From assembly GCF_012843875.1 (NCBI RefSeq), contig NZ_JABAFY010000015.1, positions 1 through 55,720 on the forward strand: a stretch of 55,720 bases of DNA, given 5' to 3'. Each line of letters starts with the position of its first letter. The stretch's first letter is position 1. This stretch comes from Desulfovibrio piger. Lineage in GTDB: Bacteria > Desulfobacterota > Desulfovibrionia > Desulfovibrionales > Desulfovibrionaceae. The notes under the pieces are model-generated. The model saw only the letters and a list, made by a program, of their open reading frames with translations, was not told where the DNA came from and made no database searches. Positions 9,028 through 17,106 of the stretch are shown piece after piece. The position numbers were made by a program, and so were the translations under genes.

Positions 9028-9777
9028 ATGAAAGCGCGCAGCAGATCCATCCATCTTTCCGTGCATATCCATAAAGATCCTGCCGCCATGGCCGAGCGCG
9101 CCGCCCATATCCTGGCCGCCGCCTGTGAAGAAGCCGTGGCCGAACGCGGCGTGTTCCGCATCGCCCTTTCCGGCGGCCAGACGCCCATCCCCCTGTTCCG
9201 TCTGCTGGCGGCCAGTGACTGGGCCGACCGCCTGCCCTGGGACAAGATGAACTTTTTCTGGGTGGACGAACGCTGCGTGGGTCCCGACCATCCTGACAGC
9301 AACTACGGCCTTGCCCGCCGCGAACTGCTGAGCCATGTGCCTGCCACCCACTTCTACCGCATGCGCGGCGACATCGACCCGGTGGAAGCTGCCGTCAAAT
9401 ACGAGCAGCAGATCCGTCAGGACTTCAATATCGGTCCCAACGACCTGCCCCGCTTCGACTTCATGATTCTGGGCATGGGCGATGACGGCCACACCGGTTC
9501 CATCTTCCCCAACTCTCCGGCCCTGGCCGAACGCAAGCGTCTGGTCATCGACCAGTATGTGCCCGAACGCAAGGCCGACCGCCTGACCCTGACCCTGCCG
9601 GTCATCAACAACTCCCGCTGCTGCATGTTCCTGGTCACGGGCAAGGAAAAGCATCAGGTGCTGGGCCAGGTGCTTGATCTGCTGGCCGAGCCCACCCTGC
9701 CTGCCCAGATGGTGCGCCCCAGCGTGGGCGACCTGATCTGGGTCGTGGACGAGGCCGCGGCCACCGGTCAGGACTAG
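9028..9777 (+). CDS. pgl: 6-phosphogluconolactonase (DevB type)
   Basis: A 249-residue cytosolic enzyme that hydrolyses 6-phosphogluconolactone to 6-phosphogluconate in the oxidative pentose phosphate pathway. Seen in the sequence are ALSGGQTPIPLFRLLA near residue 50, FFWVDERCVGPDHPDSNYG near 75 and FDFMILGMGDDGHTGSIFP near 145, all DevB/SOL signatures including the catalytic His of DGHTGSIFP. Length is typical. The ATG at 9028 was chosen over an upstream start at 8983 because GGAGATCATC precedes it. The gene stands alone with its own promoter and terminator; glucose-6-phosphate dehydrogenase is not nearby. Confidence 0.92.
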   Translation: MKARSRSIHLSVHIHKDPAAMAERAAHILAAACEEAVAERGVFRIALSGGQTPIPLFRLLAASDWADRLPWDKMNFFWVDERCVGPDHPDSNYGLARRELLSHVPATHFYRMRGDIDPVEAAVKYEQQIRQDFNIGPNDLPRFDFMILGMGDDGHTGSIFPNSPALAERKRLVIDQYVPERKADRLTLTLPVINNSRCCMFLVTGKEKHQVLGQVLDLLAEPTLPAQMVRPSVGDLIWVVDEAAATGQD

Positions 9778-9801
9778 GCCGTCCTGCCATACGAATGACA
9801 A

Positions 9802-9834
9802 AGGAGGGGCCCCACCGGGACCCCTCCTTTTTTT
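9802..9834 (+). terminator. Intrinsic terminator after pgl
   Basis: GGAGGGG/CCCCTCC stem with inner CCC/GGG pairs, one C-A mismatch, then seven T. Lies in the convergent gap with the M15 peptidase gene and may serve that gene weakly too. Confidence 0.88.
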
Positions 9835-9926
9835 GCGGGTTCTGCCTGCCCGACGCGTTCGCGACGACACATCATCCCCGCCCCGGCTCGCTGCCCGCCA
9901 GGGACGGCCGTCGGGACAGATGCCTC

Positions 9927-10946
9927 TCAGCCGTTGCTCCCCCCGGCCGCCCCCACTCCCGACAGGCCATGAGGGGACGCGACTGTGCCGCCGTCCCGCT
10001 CGGCCCCGCCGGAAAGACCTTCGAGCCCGCTCCCGCCCGCCGTCTCCAGCTGGTGCAGCACACGGGCCTTGGCCATGATCTCGGGCCGGTATTCGAAGTG
10101 CATCAGATCGTACTCATGCCATTTGCCGCCCCAGATGAAGCCCTCGGCCTCGAAGGCCCGGACGATCTCGCTGTCGTAGGACTGTTGCAGGGGATGGCGC
10201 TCCATCCTAGCCCAGCGCCAGTACGGCGCCCGCTGCGGGCTCAGATCGATGGCGATACCGAAGGAATGCGGGCTCAGGCGCTGCTCTCCGGCAATGTGGC
10301 GCCACAAAAAGCCTCCGGCCGAGACCAGCCAGGGCTTGAGTTCCGGCCGCTGCCGCACGGCCTCGCGCAGGCGGCCGTCCACGGCGACCAGCGCCCGCAC
10401 GGCGGCCCCGCTCATCCGCACCTTGCGCCCCTGCAGGGACGTCACGCCCAGGCCCCGGCGGACCGTGGCCGCATCCGCACCGTACAGGGCCTTCAAAAAG
10501 GCATAGCTGCGCCAGCGGCCGGGTGAATAGCCCAGTGGCGTGGCCGCCCGTTCCGGGTCCGGCAGATAGGGCAAGTGCATGCTGGCACGCAGCGAGACAT
10601 CCATGCGTGCGGGATCGAGACGCCGGGCCAGGCGCTGTTCCCTGTCCAGCAGGGTCGCATCATCATAAGGATGGGCCGCCAGCTCCGCTGCCGAGGCATA
10701 GAGCACCCGCCGCTCCCCTTCCAGGCGCAGCCAGATCCCGTCAGGCCCGGATTCCACCGCCCTGATCTGCGGGTAGGCCGAACGCAGGCACAGCAGATTG
10801 ATACGGTCCTCGGCGGACAGCCCGGACAGCTCGCCGCCACGTTCGCCGGCAGCCGTCTCCGCCGTACAGCACAGCGGCAGCAGCAACAGCCACAACAGCA
10901 GCCCGCCCCAGCGGGAGGGATGCCGCCCCACACATCCTTTCATCAT
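9927..10946 (-). CDS. M15 family peptidase (D-Ala-D-Ala carboxypeptidase-like), exported
   Basis: A 339-residue protein with an N-terminal hydrophobic segment (WGGLLLWLLLLPLCC) that looks like a signal peptide or anchor, and a C-terminal peptidase M15 domain. The zinc-site motifs are SPHSFGIAIDLSPQ (first His and Asp) and GGKWHEYDLMHFEYRPE (catalytic Glu/Asp region and second His). Enzymes of this family cleave D-Ala or L-Ala-D-Glu bonds in peptidoglycan; which bond is cut here is unknown. A long frame begins at 11018, but ATG at 10944-10946 with GGAG upstream gives a proper signal peptide at the N-terminus. It is divergent from mtaB, with 62 bases between the starts. Confidence 0.8.
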   Translation of the reverse strand: MMKGCVGRHPSRWGGLLLWLLLLPLCCTAETAAGERGGELSGLSAEDRINLLCLRSAYPQIRAVESGPDGIWLRLEGERRVLYASAAELAAHPYDDATLLDREQRLARRLDPARMDVSLRASMHLPYLPDPERAATPLGYSPGRWRSYAFLKALYGADAATVRRGLGVTSLQGRKVRMSGAAVRALVAVDGRLREAVRQRPELKPWLVSAGGFLWRHIAGEQRLSPHSFGIAIDLSPQRAPYWRWARMERHPLQQSYDSEIVRAFEAEGFIWGGKWHEYDLMHFEYRPEIMAKARVLHQLETAGGSGLEGLSGGAERDGGTVASPHGLSGVGAAGGSNG

Positions 10947-11008
10947 CCATCTCCAGCGGGCCCGGCCGCCTCTTGTCAAGGGGACGGCCTTTGCCCTACA
11001 TAGCAGCC

Positions 11009-12355
11009 ATGCAAGCATGGAAATTCTACTTCATTACCTTTGGCTGTAAGGTGAACCAGTACGAAACGCAATCCCTGCGCGAGGCCTGGCAGGCCCGTGG
11101 CGGCGTGGAATGCGACGACCCCGCCCAGGCGGACGTGGTCTGCGTCAACAGTTGCGCCATCACGGCCCGAGGGGAGCGCGATGCCCGCAATGCCGTGTTC
11201 CGCCTGCGCCGTGCGGCCCCCGCTGCCCGCCTGATCCTGACCGGTTGTGCGGCCCGCCTGTTCGAGGACTTTCGCCGGCACGGCCACGAGGACTGCGTGC
11301 AGCCGGACCTCGTCCTGCCCCAGGGCGACAAGCGCCTGCTGCTGGCCGGGCCCTGGACGGAAGAAGCCCAGGCTCTGGCAGGAGAAGCGCAGGCCCCTTC
11401 CTACCCGCCCTTTGCCATCAGCGGCTTCCGGCGCGCCCGCCCCGTGCTCAAGGTGCAGGACGGCTGCCAGCACCGCTGCACCTACTGCATCGTGCCCCTC
11501 ACCCGCGGCCGCTGCCTGAGCCGCCCGCCGGAAGACGTCATCGCCGAGGCCCGGCGCCTGTTGCTGGCCGGACATGCCGAGATCATGATCTCCGGCATCA
11601 ATCTGCGCCAGTATGGCCGGGACAACGCCGCTTTCGGGGATTTCTGGAGTCTGCTCCGCCGTCTGGATGCCGCCCTGGCCCCGGAATTCGCCGGACGCGG
11701 CCGCTTCCGCATCAGCTCCCTGGAGCCGTCGCAGCTCGATGACGAAGGGGTGGAGACCCTTATGGCCTGCCGCATGCTCTGCCCGCAGCTGCACATCTCG
11801 CTGCAGCATGCCAGCCAGCCCGTGCTGCGCCGCATGGGCCGCGGCCACTACACGGCAGAAATGCTCCAGCGTGCCGTGGGACGCCTGCACGCCCACTGGC
11901 CCGTCATGGGGCTGGGGGCGGACATCATCGCGGGCTTCCCGGGCGAGCGTGAGGAAGATGTGGCCTGCCTGCTGGACTTCGTGCGCGAGACGCCCTTCAG
12001 CTATGCCCACGTCTTCCCCTATTCCCGTCGCCCCGGCACTGCCGCCGACCGCTTTGACGGCCACCTGCCCCAGCAGGTCAAGCAGGAGCGGGCCGCCCGC
12101 GTCCGCGCCGCCGTGGAAGAACGCCGTCAGGCTTTCTGGCAGGCACAGCTGGCCCTGCCGCGCATGCTGCTGGCCGCCGACAGCCCCGCTCCCGACCAGG
12201 CCCCTGCCCGCCGTCGCAAAGCCATCAAGGGCGTCAATGAATTCTATGTGCCCTGCATCCTGCCCGCCGGGACCCATCCCGGTCGCGAACTGCTGGCCGT
12301 ACGTCCCCTGTCCGTCACGGACAAGGGGCTGCTGGTGGAGCCGCTGGCGGACTAG
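11009..12355 (+). CDS. mtaB: tRNA t6A37 methylthiotransferase MtaB
   Basis: A 448-residue radical-SAM methylthiotransferase that converts t6A37 to ms2t6A37 in tRNAs reading ANN codons. It carries two 4Fe-4S clusters: the N-terminal UPF0004 domain has Cys13, Cys49 and Cys80 (FGCKVNQYET, VNSCAIT, LTGCAAR), and the radical-SAM motif is C153-x3-C157-x2-C160 (GCQHRCTYCIVPLTRG). FGCKVNQYE and PLTRGRCLSR favour MtaB over MiaB and RimO. A C-terminal TRAM-like region is present but divergent. The start follows the start of the conserved FYFITFGCK region; no strong Shine-Dalgarno site is visible. TTGTCA-N18-TACATA (10973-11002) lies so close to the ATG that a transcript from it would be nearly leaderless. 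Confidence 0.88.
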   Translation: MQAWKFYFITFGCKVNQYETQSLREAWQARGGVECDDPAQADVVCVNSCAITARGERDARNAVFRLRRAAPAARLILTGCAARLFEDFRRHGHEDCVQPDLVLPQGDKRLLLAGPWTEEAQALAGEAQAPSYPPFAISGFRRARPVLKVQDGCQHRCTYCIVPLTRGRCLSRPPEDVIAEARRLLLAGHAEIMISGINLRQYGRDNAAFGDFWSLLRRLDAALAPEFAGRGRFRISSLEPSQLDDEGVETLMACRMLCPQLHISLQHASQPVLRRMGRGHYTAEMLQRAVGRLHAHWPVMGLGADIIAGFPGEREEDVACLLDFVRETPFSYAHVFPYSRRPGTAADRFDGHLPQQVKQERAARVRAAVEERRQAFWQAQLALPRMLLAADSPAPDQAPARRRKAIKGVNEFYVPCILPAGTHPGRELLAVRPLSVTDKGLLVEPLAD

Positions 12356-12735
12356 ATCTCGTTGTTCCGGAGCCCGGGGAGGGGCGTTGCCGTCCCGTCG
12401 CTGTCGATGTCCGAAGCCCTGCCGGGCATGCCCGCAAGGCACTCAGGACAGTGGCAGCAGCGGCCAGCGCCTTCTCCGGCTCCATCCTCTCAAGATACCG
12501 CGTGATACGGGGGATGGTTGCCGGAAAGAACTTGCTAAAAGTTCCGATTCCTGAAATAAAACATAGCAACAAAATATGTTTCTTGCTCCCCGTCCCAACG
12601 GCCGGACGGGAAAGTCCCGCTCCCGACAACAAGATCTGCCCGCCACCGCCCCGTGCCACGGCATGCATGACTGGAGCGAACGCTCTCCCTCCCCTCCTTT
12701 CCGGCCGCATCCCTGTAACCAAGAGAGGAAAAGCC
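12356..12735. other. Intergenic gap between mtaB and the lipoprotein gene
   Basis: This 380-base stretch holds no convincing gene. Its left half is GC-rich like the neighbouring genes. Bases 12530-12580 are markedly AT-rich and contain the promoter candidate listed separately. A minus-strand frame here has no ribosome site and low-complexity composition. Confidence 0.5.
12532..12560 (+). promoter_or_regulatory. Possible promoter of the lipoprotein gene
   Basis: TTGCTA, 17 bases, AATAAA inside an AT-rich island, about 175 bases before the lipoprotein start. The -10 match is imperfect. Confidence 0.3.
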
Positions 12736-13224
12736 ATGTCCTGCCGCTATGCTCTCCCCGCCCTTTTGGGCCTCACCCTGCTGGCATCCGGCTGTGCCGG
12801 CGGTTTTTCCCGTCATTATCAGGCGGCGGACGACCATGTCCGCCCCGTGGATACCCTTGAATCCTGTAGCGCCCCCCGCGTGGAACAGCTCCCGGCATCC
12901 GTTATGGAAAAACGCCTTGCCGCGGCCCTTGCTGACGGCTATGTCCGTCTGGGCCGGGCCACATGGGAAAGCGCCGTCCCCGCATCCGCCGACGATGCCG
13001 CCGCCCAGGCGAGCCGTGTGGGTGCCTGCCTCGTGCTCCAGAGCGTGACGCCCATCCCCCAGCAGCCGGAAAAGCCCCACTACCAGGCGCATCCCGGCTT
13101 CGTCTCGCGCATCGGCCAGCGCGGCATCTTTGCCGAGGACAACAGCGGGAACCTGGGCGGCCCGTCCACGCAGCCTGCGGTGCGTTACCGCAATGACGCC
13201 GTCTTCCTTGCCCGCACGAGGTAG
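12736..13224 (+). CDS. Small exported lipoprotein of unknown function
   Basis: A 162-residue protein with a clear lipoprotein signal: a positively charged start, a hydrophobic core (LLGLTLLAS) and a lipobox ending in SGC at Cys22, where lipid attachment is expected. Mature residues 2 and 3 are Ala-Gly with no Asp at +2. No domain is recognised. It contains a short alternating segment (ASRVGACLVLQSVTPI) and a Gln/Pro-rich part; a distant likeness to outer-membrane lipoproteins with a YdgA/DUF-type fold cannot be judged by eye. GAGAGGAA stands before the ATG. It is a single gene, followed by a convergent DJ-1/PfpI gene. Confidence 0.7.
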   Translation: MSCRYALPALLGLTLLASGCAGGFSRHYQAADDHVRPVDTLESCSAPRVEQLPASVMEKRLAAALADGYVRLGRATWESAVPASADDAAAQASRVGACLVLQSVTPIPQQPEKPHYQAHPGFVSRIGQRGIFAEDNSGNLGGPSTQPAVRYRNDAVFLARTR

Positions 13225-13427
13225 AGAGGCAACCCTCTTCCCCGCCGGAGAAAGAAGACAGGCCCGCACCGGCAGCCCAGGATCTTCCTGTCGGCTACCG
13301 GGGCAGGCACATGCCGGATGGGCCGGACAGCGCTGTGCCTGCATCCCCGGCCATCCCCATACGCCCCACCCGTATGGCGCATGCCTTTGGTTTCGCGCCT
13401 CGGGGCTCAACAGACGAATCCATACAC

Positions 13428-13461
13428 AAAGAGGGAGCCGTGCCGCAGGGCAGGCTCCCTC
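13428..13461 (-). terminator. Probable terminator of the DJ-1/PfpI gene
   Basis: On the minus strand a 9-bp GAGGGAGCC/GGCTCCCTC stem with a 13-base loop is followed by TTTGTG. It lies about 33 bases past the stop at 13494 and may act in both directions, also serving the convergent lipoprotein gene. Confidence 0.5.
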
Positions 13462-13493
13462 CTCTTCTGTCAGGGGATATTGTTATTCGCTGG

Positions 13494-14075
13494 CTAGATG
13501 CTGATCTGGGCGCCCAGCAGCTTGACGAAGGCGGCGATCCAGGCCGGATGCGCAGGCCAGGCCGGAGCCGTGACCAGATTGCCGTCCACCACCGCGTTGC
13601 TGGCCGTGGCGTTGAAGTCATGCCAGGTGGCGCCCGCGGCCACCACATCGGGCTTGACCGCAGCGTAGCAGGTGCAGGTGCGGCCCTTGAGGATGCCCGC
13701 GCTCACCAGCAGCTGGGGGCCGTGGCAGATGGCAGCGATGGGTTTGCCGGCGGCGTCGAATTCACGCACGATCTCCAGCACGCGTTCGTTGAGGCGCAGG
13801 TATTCGGGAGCGCGCCCGCCGGGCACCACCAGACCGGCGTAGTCGGCCACATCGACCTTGTCGAAGTCATAGTTGATAGCGAAGTTGTGGCCGCGCTTCT
13901 CGCTGTAGGTCTGGTCGCCCTCGAAGTCATGGATGGCCGTGCGCACGAAATCACCGGCCTTCTTGCCGGGGCAGACGGCGTGGACTTCGTAGCCCAGCAT
14001 CAGCAGCATCTGGAAAGGCACCATCACTTCGTAATCTTCCACATAATCGCCGGCCAGCAGCAGAATCTTTTTCAT
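13494..14075 (-). CDS. DJ-1/PfpI family protein (glutamine amidotransferase-like)
   Basis: A 193-residue cytosolic protein of the DJ-1/PfpI superfamily. The nucleophile elbow is [10 protein letters not shown], with Cys117 followed by His118, and the acidic partner is in the N-terminal region (DYVEDYE, Glu13-Glu16). Members include glyoxalase III/deglycase enzymes and PfpI-type proteases, and are often stress linked; sequence alone does not choose. The [15 protein letters not shown] start with AGGAG upstream fixes the ATG at 14075, although the frame stays open further. It is divergent from the zinc-ribbon gene across a 204-base region with overlapping promoters. Confidence 0.85.
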   Translation of the reverse strand: MKKILLLAGDYVEDYEVMVPFQMLLMLGYEVHAVCPGKKAGDFVRTAIHDFEGDQTYSEKRGHNFAINYDFDKVDVADYAGLVVPGGRAPEYLRLNERVLEIVREFDAAGKPIAAICHGPQLLVSAGILKGRTCTCYAAVKPDVVAAGATWHDFNATASNAVVDGNLVTAPAWPAHPAWIAAFVKLLGAQISI

Positions 14076-14130
14076 CGTATACTCCTGTGCGGCAAGGCGC
14101 CCGTCCGGAACAAAGAAGCCGGGCCCGCTC

Positions 14131-14158
14131 TTGCCATCGCTCATATACTGCTTATATA
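14131..14158 (+). promoter_or_regulatory. Promoter of the FmdB-type gene, sharing its -10 with a divergent promoter
   Basis: TTGCCA, 16 bases, TATATA (14153-14158). The -10 lies in the centre of a perfect 16-bp palindrome CTGCTTATATAAGCAG (14148-14163). Confidence 0.45.
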
Positions 14159-14180
14159 AGCAGCGGAACGTTACAGACAA
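14153..14180 (-). promoter_or_regulatory. Promoter of the DJ-1/PfpI gene, sharing its -10 with the divergent promoter
   Basis: On the minus strand TTGTCT, 16 bases, TATATA, using the same hexamer 14153-14158 as the plus-strand promoter. Only one polymerase could open the site at a time. Confidence 0.4.
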
Positions 14181-14279
14181 GAGGCAGGCCGGAGCTTTTC
14201 CGTCCCGGCGGCTGCCTGCCGATACACCCCACTGTCCCGCGGCCCCGGCTGCCGCCCAAAACATGGCAAGGAGTGCTCC

Positions 14280-14576
14280 ATGCCCCTGTATGATTTTGTC
14301 TGCCCCGCCTGTGGGGCCCAGTTCGAAGAGCTGGCGTTCGGTGACGAGACGCCCGCCTGCCCCCAGTGCGGCCATGCCGAGACCCAGCGCCAGATGAGCG
14401 TGCCCAGCCCGCTCAAGACCGGCGCTTTCCCCTTCAAGCCCGGCCCGGTGCATCCGCTGGCCTCCAAGATGGGCAAGGGCCTTGCCGGTTGCGGCCAGGC
14501 CGGCGGCTGCGGCGGCAGCACCCCCGCCGCGCCCAGCTCCGGCTCCGCCTGCGGCGGCAACGGCAAGTTCTCCTGA
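14280..14576 (+). CDS. FmdB family zinc-ribbon protein
   Basis: A 98-residue protein that begins with the FmdB/CxxC_CXXC_SSSS zinc ribbon: [18 protein letters not shown] holds the first CxxC and [10 protein letters not shown] the second, expected to bind one zinc. The C-terminal half is Gly/Ser/Cys-rich ([11 protein letters not shown]) and of low complexity. FmdB was first described as a putative regulator next to formamidase/amidase genes, but the role of most members is unknown. AAGGAG lies before the ATG. A hairpin follows the stop. Confidence 0.85.
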   Translation: MPLYDFVCPACGAQFEELAFGDETPACPQCGHAETQRQMSVPSPLKTGAFPFKPGPVHPLASKMGKGLAGCGQAGGCGGSTPAAPSSGSACGGNGKFS

Positions 14577-14588
14577 GCCTAGGCTCCT

Positions 14589-14615
14589 CGTATCCTGGAA
14601 GGATACGTTCATTTT
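14589..14615 (+). terminator. Possible terminator after the FmdB-type gene
   Basis: CGTATCC/GGATACG 7-bp stem with a 5-base loop, followed by TTCATTTT. The T tract is interrupted. Confidence 0.5.
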
Positions 14616-14662
14616 GGGGACGCGCCTTCCGCGGCATGTATCCAGCCGCGCGGGCGCGTTCC

Positions 14663-14691
14663 TTGCATTATGGAGCTGCTTGGCCTATTCT
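14663..14691 (+). promoter_or_regulatory. Promoter of the yicC-gmk-pyrF-recJ block
   Basis: TTGCAT, 17 bases, TATTCT, about 30 bases before the yicC ATG. Confidence 0.55.
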
Positions 14692-14721
14692 TTTGGAATA
14701 TTTTCACTTCAGGGGGATATT

Positions 14722-15600
14722 ATGCTGCGCAGTATGACCGGCTTCGGCCGCTGCCTGGTAGAGAGCGAAGGCTTCACCCAGCAATGGGAAGTCAAAAGCG
14801 TCAACAGCCGCCATCTGGACCTCAAATGGCGTCTGCCCATGAGCGTGCGCAGCCTTGAGCCGCGCCTGGAAAAAGTGGTGCGCCGCTTCGCCTCCCGCGG
14901 CCGCGTGGATATCAGCCTGACCCTCCAGTACACCGGCGGCACCGGCCCCGCGCCGCGCTTTGAGGCCATGCAGGCCGAAGCCATGCTGGACAGCCTGAAA
15001 GAACTGGCTGCCCGTCGTGGCGAGTCCTTCACCCCCGACTACAACGCCCTGCTCGCCCTGCCCGGCCTGTGGGGCGATGCCGGTGACGAAGTGGACGAGA
15101 GCCTGACCCTGGCCCTGGAAGAAGGCCTCTCCCTGGCCCTGGAGGACTGGAACGACGCCCGCGCCGCCGAGGGCCGCGCCCTGGCCCGCGACATGCATTC
15201 CCGCATCCTGCGCATGGAAGAATGGACCGGCCTCATCGCCGAACGCGCGCCCGAGATCAAGGAAGAGCGCGCCGCCGTCATGCGCGAACGCCTCAACGAG
15301 GCGCTGGAAGCTGTCAACGGCCTGGACGAGAACCGCTTCCTGCAGGAGGTCACCATCCTGGCCGACCGTCTGGACGTCACCGAAGAGCTGACCCGCCTGC
15401 ACACCCACCTTGCCCGTCTGCATGAACTGCTGGATGCGGGCAAGGATGCCGGCCGCCGTCTGGACTTCACGCTGCAGGAATGCTTCCGCGAGATCAACAC
15501 CTGCGGCAACAAGATCCCCGATGTGCAGCTTTCGCGCATGGTGGTCGATTTCAAGAACGAACTGGAAAAGTGCCGCGAGCAGGTACAGAACCTCGAATAG
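14722..15600 (+). CDS. yicC: YicC/YloC family endoribonuclease
   Basis: A 292-residue protein. YicC-family proteins are endoribonucleases involved in RNA turnover in the cytoplasm. It starts with the family hallmark MLRSMTGFGR, continues with WEVKSVNSRHLDLKWRLP near residue 30, and ends with the DUF1732 part, including RFLQEVTILADRLDVTEEL near 215 and LDFTLQECFREINTCGNK near 255. Length is normal. The start was placed at the MTGFGR hallmark, with GGGGGAT upstream; the open frame extends further 5' without support. Guanylate kinase follows after 73 bases, a widespread pairing. Confidence 0.9.
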   Translation: MLRSMTGFGRCLVESEGFTQQWEVKSVNSRHLDLKWRLPMSVRSLEPRLEKVVRRFASRGRVDISLTLQYTGGTGPAPRFEAMQAEAMLDSLKELAARRGESFTPDYNALLALPGLWGDAGDEVDESLTLALEEGLSLALEDWNDARAAEGRALARDMHSRILRMEEWTGLIAERAPEIKEERAAVMRERLNEALEAVNGLDENRFLQEVTILADRLDVTEELTRLHTHLARLHELLDAGKDAGRRLDFTLQECFREINTCGNKIPDVQLSRMVVDFKNELEKCREQVQNLE

Positions 15601-15673
15601 CCGGCGGGTTCCCGTCACGGTCGTCCGACACTGAGCTCCGCGGGCCCTGCCTGCGGAAGGAGATTTTGACATC

Positions 15674-16291
15674 ATGAACAGACTCGGCATCGCGCTGGTC
15701 ATCAGCGCGCCCTCCGGCACAGGGAAGACCACGCTCATCAAACGCCTGCGCAAGGAATTCCCCAACTTCGGCTATTCCATCTCCTGCACCACCCGCGCCC
15801 CCCGCGAGGGCGAAGTGGACGGCAAGGACTATCACTTCCTGAGCCGCGAACGCTTCGTGGAGCTGCGCGACCAGGGCCATTTTGCCGAATGGGCCGAGGT
15901 GCACGGCAACTTCTACGGCACGCCCCTGCCCCCTGTGCGCGAGATGCTGGCCAAAGGCCAGGACATCCTGTTCGACATCGACGTGCAGGGCGCCGCCCAG
16001 CTGCGCAAGAACATGCCCGATGCCCGCTTCCTCTTCATCCTGCCGCCCTCCATGGAAGAACTGGAACGCCGCCTGCGCGGCCGCGGCCTGGACAGCGAGG
16101 ACGTCATCCTGCGCCGCCTGGCCAATGCCCGCGCCGAGATGCAGGAAGCGCCCCACTATGATGCCCTCATCGTCAATGACGACCTGGACACGGCTTACGA
16201 CCACCTGCGCGCCGCCTACCTGGCCGCGACCCTGGCTCCCCACTGCCGCCCCGGGCTGGTGGAGGCCCTGAACAACGGACACCTCCTTTAA
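15674..16291 (+). CDS. gmk: Guanylate kinase
   Basis: A 205-residue cytosolic enzyme that phosphorylates GMP to GDP with ATP, needed for GTP and dGTP supply. The P-loop is SAPSGTGKTTL (residues 11-21), with Ala-Pro where many members have Gly-Pro. The GMP-binding region SISCTTRAPREGEVDGKDYHF follows near residue 36, and the lid/Arg segment RRLRGRGLDSEDVILRRL near residue 134. Length is typical. AAGGAG precedes the ATG. Many relatives have a small RemA/DUF370 gene between yicC and gmk; here the 73-base gap is too short for one. pyrF follows after 13 bases. Confidence 0.95.
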   Translation: MNRLGIALVISAPSGTGKTTLIKRLRKEFPNFGYSISCTTRAPREGEVDGKDYHFLSRERFVELRDQGHFAEWAEVHGNFYGTPLPPVREMLAKGQDILFDIDVQGAAQLRKNMPDARFLFILPPSMEELERRLRGRGLDSEDVILRRLANARAEMQEAPHYDALIVNDDLDTAYDHLRAAYLAATLAPHCRPGLVEALNNGHLL

Positions 16292-16304
16292 AGGAAGAAG
16301 AACG

Positions 16305-16997
16305 ATGGCTGCCCAACTCATTGTCGCTCTGGATCTGCCCCGCAAGGAAGACGCTCTCGTCCTGGCCCGCGAACTGCAAGGCGCCGTGCCCTGGTGCAAG
16401 GTGGGCATGGAACTGTTCACACTGGCCGGCCCGGACATCATCCGCGAACTGCACGACCTTGGCTTCCATGTCTTCCTGGACATAAAATTCTACGACATCC
16501 CCCACACCGTGGCCCAGGCCGTCAAGGCCGCTGCCGCCGCCGGTGCGGAACTGCTGACCCTGCACTGCCAGGGCGGCGAGCGCATGTGCAGCGAGGCCCG
16601 TATTGCCGCCGACAGCTACGGCAGCAAGGCTCCCCAGCTTTTCGGCGTCACGGCCCTGACCAGCTTCGGCCCCGGCGAAATGCCCGGCATCAGCGCCGAT
16701 CCTTCGGACTTTGCCCTGGAGCTGGCCGGCAAGGCCCGCGGCTGGGGCCTGGACGGCGTGGTCTGCTCCGGCCATGAGGCCGCCCGCATCAAGGCCTCCT
16801 GTCAGGGCCTGCGCTGCCTGTGCCCCGGCATCCGTCCCGCGGGCGCCGATACCGACGACCAGCAGCGCATCATGACGCCCGCCCGTGCCGTGCAGGCCGG
16901 TGCCGACTTCCTGGTGGTGGGACGTCCCATCCTCAAGGCCCCCTCGCCCGCCGAGGCCGCCCGTGCCATCCAGGCCGAGATGAAAGCCGCCGTCTAA
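16305..16997 (+). CDS. pyrF: Orotidine 5'-phosphate decarboxylase
   Basis: A 230-residue TIM-barrel enzyme that makes UMP from OMP in the last step of pyrimidine synthesis. The catalytic charge network is in FLDIKFYDIPHTV, with Asp59, Lys61 and Asp64. The second phosphate-binding segment VVGRPILKAPSP is near residue 205. The start has AAGGAAGAAGAACG upstream. It is the third gene of the yicC block and is followed after 10 bases by a small ORF coupled to recJ. Confidence 0.95.
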   Translation: MAAQLIVALDLPRKEDALVLARELQGAVPWCKVGMELFTLAGPDIIRELHDLGFHVFLDIKFYDIPHTVAQAVKAAAAAGAELLTLHCQGGERMCSEARIAADSYGSKAPQLFGVTALTSFGPGEMPGISADPSDFALELAGKARGWGLDGVVCSGHEAARIKASCQGLRCLCPGIRPAGADTDDQQRIMTPARAVQAGADFLVVGRPILKAPSPAEAARAIQAEMKAAV

Positions 16998-17007
16998 AGG
17001 AGACCGC

Positions 17008-17106
17008 ATGACAGCCAGCGCCCCTCTTGCCCTTTTCCGCACCTCAAGCATGCCCCGTCGCCCCAGCATCCGGCGTCGCGGGCCTGTCAGGGAGGTGGCG
17101 GCATGA
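17008..17106 (+). CDS. Putative 32-residue basic peptide coupled to recJ
   Basis: ATG at 17008 is preceded by AAAGGAG at ideal spacing, and the frame closes with TGA at 17104-17106, overlapping the recJ start as ATGA. The product is short and rich in Arg, Ser and Pro (RRPSIRRRGPVREVAA at the C-terminus), net basic, with no membrane segment. No family is recognised. It may be a leader peptide whose translation carries ribosomes onto recJ, rather than a functional protein. recJ also has its own GGAGG inside this ORF. Confidence 0.4.
   Translation: MTASAPLALFRTSSMPRRPSIRRRGPVREVAA

Noticed and set aside
12315..12737. A 140-codon minus-strand frame between mtaB and the lipoprotein gene
   Set aside because: Ends in Pro/Ala/Ser low complexity that overlaps the 3' end of mtaB, with no ribosome site or family match.
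15601..15673. A RemA/DUF370 gene expected between yicC and gmk
   Set aside because: The 73-base gap is too short and shows no such frame.
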